Below are positions 61,928 through 64,000 of a stretch of 64,000 nucleotides of DNA, piece by piece; within the stretch, counting starts at the first letter, position 1; each line of letters opens with the position of its first letter. This DNA comes from Streptomyces werraensis (lineage in GTDB: Bacteria > Actinomycetota > Actinomycetes > Streptomycetales > Streptomycetaceae), in NCBI GenBank assembly GCA_014656175.1, contig BNBX01000002.1, positions 248,001 through 312,000 of the forward strand, read 5' to 3'. The notes under the pieces are model-generated. The model saw only the letters and a list, made by a program, of their open reading frames with translations, was not told where the DNA came from and searched no databases. A program made the position numbers and the translations under genes.

Positions 61928-62232
61928 GTTGTGCTCCTTGTCGGATGATGTGGGTGGACAGGGGGGTCCCGGGGTGGCGGGTCTGCCAGGAGGCGAGCGG
62001 GCTCGCGGGCCGGCGGTTGAAGCCCCCAGCCCCCCTCGGTGGGAAGTCGTCGGATTCCACGGACGGAGAGCGGATCCGCCCGGCCGATCGCGTCTGCTCT
62101 CACAAGCGGGCAGCCGTATCGGGCCACCGTTTCCAGCAGGGAGAGCAGGTGGTGGCGAGGCCGGGACGGCAGGGGAGTCGGGCGTAGTCGCCGCCGTCCG
62201 GGTTCTAGACCCTGGTGATGGAGCTGGATGCT
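61928..62232. other. Leader region of the Tat hydrolase gene, no gene seen
   Basis: Apart from the AAGGAG ribosome site next to 61927 I see no gene, repeat or clear promoter. Open frames here lack codon bias. Confidence 0.4.
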
Positions 62233-62385
62233 TCAGGGGCCGATGGTCATGGTCCGGTCGGTGAAGCCGGTGTACGCCGGACTCCATGCGCCGGCGGCGC
62301 CGACGAGGTGGAGAGCGCCATGACGCGCCACGTTGGCCGCGTGCGCGGTCCGGGCGGCGATGACATCGTGTGACGGCGTGTGATG
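62233..62385 (-). pseudogene. C-terminal gene fragment
   Basis: A 50-codon minus-strand frame bounded upstream by TAG and ending in TGA has strong coding bias (HDVIAARTAHAANVARHGAL, HLVGAAGAWSPAYTGFTDRT, then MTIGP and stop) but no start codon other than an internal GTG and no ribosome site. It reads as the last part of a deleted gene. The family is not recognised. Confidence 0.35.
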
Positions 62386-62587
62386 CTACCCATGGGATTC
62401 CTCTTCTGTGTTCGCGCTGGCGCTGAAGTGCGGAAGGCGGCGATCAGTGGAGGTGTACGGGCGGGCGACGCGTGCTGGTGGACCACGGTCCGGAGTCCAG
62501 CCGTGTCGGGGCGGCTCCTGACCGACGCCGGGACCGATGTGAGCGATCGTCTCTTGGGACGTCCCACCGGCCCGCCTGACGATTGTT

Positions 62588-62597
62588 CGATATATCG
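62588..62597. promoter_or_regulatory. CGATATATCG palindrome
   Basis: A perfect 10-bp AT-rich palindrome, flanked by TGTT and TTCA, in an otherwise GC-rich genome. Palindromes of the form CGATATATCG are typical of PadR-type operators in actinobacteria. No PadR gene is in the window, and the nearest downstream gene is the Tat hydrolase about 660 bp away. Confidence 0.4.
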
Positions 62598-62759
62598 TTC
62601 AACGTTCGCCGACCTGAACGGAGAGTAGGTTGGGGCTGACGGGGTGTCAATCGCGGGATGTGGCGCCTGTCGGTCACATTTGGCGCGGCTCTGAGGTCGT
62701 TCGAAGAGGTCATTCTTGAGTGGGGCGTGAGGAGCTACGAAATACCAACGAAATCCAAA

Positions 62760-62809
62760 GCGGGAGCCGACGATGCGGGAGATAGTTATCGGGCCGTCGG
62801 CGCTCCCGC
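62760..62809. other. Long imperfect hairpin in gene-poor DNA
   Basis: GCGGGAGC-CGACG pairs with CGTCG-GC-GCTCCCGC (2-base bulge), closing a 22-base AT-richer loop. The surrounding 62,640-63,040 has lower GC than the rest of the window and no supported gene. It could be a terminator, the end of a lost mobile element, or a structured RNA. Confidence 0.35.
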
Positions 62810-63047
62810 AATGTGTCACTTCCGAAACTCAACGAAATCGACCTGCCCGCTCGCTGTCCGAAACTGTTCCACGCCAGGAAGGGGAGGCTCCGGACCGCTC
62901 TGCGGTCGGCTGCGGCGATCGGCTGATCCAGAACGAGGGATTGCGCCTGCCGCCTGCTGCGGCGGCCCACCATACGAAGCCCGGGCCGCCGACACGATCG
63001 CCCGGGCCGAGCGCGAGGGCCTTGTCCCACACGGGCTTACATGTTGA

Positions 63048-63083
63048 GGTGTCGTGCCCCTTGCCTCCAAGAGGCACGACACC
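63048..63083. terminator. Terminator of the murA-like gene
   Basis: A perfect 11-bp stem, GGTGTCGTGCC with GGCACGACACC, and a 14-base loop, seven bases beyond the murA-like stop codon on the minus strand. The symmetric stem could act in both directions. Confidence 0.8.
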
Positions 63084-63090
63084 ACGACGG

Positions 63091-64000
63091 TCAGATGTCC
63101 CGGAAGATCTCGATCTGCGCCCCGATCGAGTTCAGCCGCTCCGCCAGGTCCTCGTAACCGCGGTTGATGACGTACACGTTGCGCAGCACCGACGTCCCTT
63201 CCGCCGCCATCATGGCGAGGAGGACGACCACGGCCGGGCGCAGGGCCGGCGGGCACATCATCTCGGCCGCGCGCCAGCGGGTCGGGCCCTCGACCAGGAC
63301 GCGGTGCGGGTCCAGCAACTGCAGGCGGCCGCCCAGGCGGTTGAGGTCGGTCAGGTAGATCGCGCGGTTGTCGTAGACCCAGTCGTGGATGAGGGTCTTG
63401 CCCTGCGCCACCGCCGCGATCGCCGCGAAGAACGGCACGTTGTCGATGTTCAGGCCCGGGAACGGCATCGGGTGGATCTTGTCGATCGGCGCCTCCAGCT
63501 TGGAGGGCCGGACGGTCAGGTCCACCAGCCGCGTACGGCCGTTGTCCGCGAAGTACTCCGGCGTGCGGTCGTGGTCGAGGCCCATCTCCTCCAGGACCGC
63601 CAGCTCGATCTCCAGGAACTCGATCGGCACCCGGCGAACCGTCAGCTCCGACTCCGTCACCACCGCGGCAGCCACCAGGCTCATCGCCTCGACCGGGTCC
63701 TCGGAGGGGGAGTAGTCCACGTCCACGTCGATCTTCGGCACACCGTGCACGGTCAGCGTCGTCGTGCCGATGCCGTCGACCTTGACGCCCAGCGCCTCCA
63801 GGAAGAAGCACAGGTCCTGGACCATGTAGTTGGAGGACGCGTTGCGGATGACGGTCGTGCCGTCGTGCCGCGCCGCGGCCAGCAGCGCGTTCTCGGTGAC
63901 CGTGTCCCCGCGCTCGGTCAGCACGATGGGACGGTCCGGGGCGACGGCGCGGTCGACCACCGCGTGGTACTGGCCCTCCGTCGCCGCGATGTCCAGGCCG
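63091..64000 (-). CDS. murA: UDP-GlcNAc enolpyruvyl transferase paralogue (partial, N-terminus outside)
   Basis: The last 303 residues of an EPSP-synthase-fold enzyme of the MurA family, which adds enolpyruvate to UDP-GlcNAc in the first committed step of peptidoglycan synthesis. The frame runs off the window edge (GLDIAATEGQYHAVV at the edge), so the catalytic Cys region is not seen. Conserved pieces are PFPGLNIDNVPFFAAI (PTD-type loop), NRAIYLTDLNRLGG and INRGYEDLAERLNSIGAQIEIF. The canonical DLRA motif reads ALRP, so Arg is kept and Asp is lost. This and the divergent sequence suggest the second MurA-like protein of streptomycetes rather than the main MurA. A terminator follows the stop. 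Confidence 0.88.
   Translation of the reverse strand, partial: GLDIAATEGQYHAVVDRAVAPDRPIVLTERGDTVTENALLAAARHDGTTVIRNASSNYMVQDLCFFLEALGVKVDGIGTTTLTVHGVPKIDVDVDYSPSEDPVEAMSLVAAAVVTESELTVRRVPIEFLEIELAVLEEMGLDHDRTPEYFADNGRTRLVDLTVRPSKLEAPIDKIHPMPFPGLNIDNVPFFAAIAAVAQGKTLIHDWVYDNRAIYLTDLNRLGGRLQLLDPHRVLVEGPTRWRAAEMMCPPALRPAVVVLLAMMAAEGTSVLRNVYVINRGYEDLAERLNSIGAQIEIFRDI

Noticed and set aside
62640..63047. Transposase remnant (frame with SFEEVILEWGVRSYE)
   Set aside because: The short resemblance to transposase-like text is not backed by a DDE motif, terminal repeats or a target duplication.

Overview
The window is a high-GC actinobacterial chromosome segment, almost certainly from a Streptomyces. 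The reasons are near-saturated G/C at third codon positions, frequent GTG starts and 4-bp stop/start overlaps, small Streptomyces-type families (DUF5999-, DUF6099- and DUF6299-like, a SepF paralogue, a PaaX regulator), a DasR-like regulator with dre-like sites, and a Nur-type nickel box. I saw no rRNA, tRNA, CRISPR array, intact insertion sequence or obvious antibiotic biosynthetic cluster.

Layout. 0-6.6 kb: a divergent amino-sugar locus, with a DasR-like GntR repressor facing a lipoprotein / two-permease ABC importer (no ATPase of its own) and a GH3 beta-N-acetylglucosaminidase, with three dre-like palindromes between them. 6.7-10.8 kb: housekeeping-type small genes (YdeI-like, SepF-like) and a P-loop ATPase overlapping a MazG-like pyrophosphohydrolase. 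10.9-16.1 kb: an LLM flavin enzyme and the two-gene Hen1/Pnkp RNA-repair cassette. 16.2-18.5 kb: arginine deiminase and ornithine carbamoyltransferase. 19.2-27.5 kb: an aryl-CoA (probably 2-aminobenzoyl-CoA/anthranilate or salicylyl-CoA) degradation cluster with an aryl-CoA ligase, a monooxygenase/reductase fusion, enoyl-CoA hydratase, acyl-CoA dehydrogenase, Rid-family protein, alpha/beta hydrolase and PaaX regulator. Two of its promoters carry the same operator-like element at identical spacing.

27.5-30.4 kb: small Streptomyces proteins and a PucR/CdaR-type regulator with two copies of a perfect palindrome upstream. 30.4-37.5 kb: a flotillin followed by a 1,654-residue AAA+ ATPase, probably a membrane-scaffold/ATPase pair. 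37.8-39.2 kb: secreted SGNH esterase and a small secreted M15-like peptidase. 39.3-47.5 kb: a trace-metal island with cobalt ECF transporter cbiMNQO under a cobalamin riboswitch, divergent from a nikABCDE-type nickel importer with a Nur-box-like site. 47.5-50.9 kb: a lipoprotein with a non-canonical start, a frameshifted small gene and a DUF418 membrane protein.

50.9-54.9 kb: a two-gene NACHT cassette. A 134-residue protein and an 1,181-residue membrane-linked NACHT NTPase carry the same short Gly/Asn-rich motif, at the C-terminus of one and the N-terminus of the other. This looks like an NLR-type signalling or defence module and is the strongest candidate for an undescribed system here. 55.0-60.1 kb: RibD-like reductase, a DUF485/SSS symporter pair, SDR, and an MmyB-type XRE regulator. 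60.2-63.0 kb: a gene-poor, partly decayed stretch around a Tat-exported alpha/beta hydrolase with a C-terminal fascin-like beta-trefoil. The window ends inside a divergent MurA paralogue.
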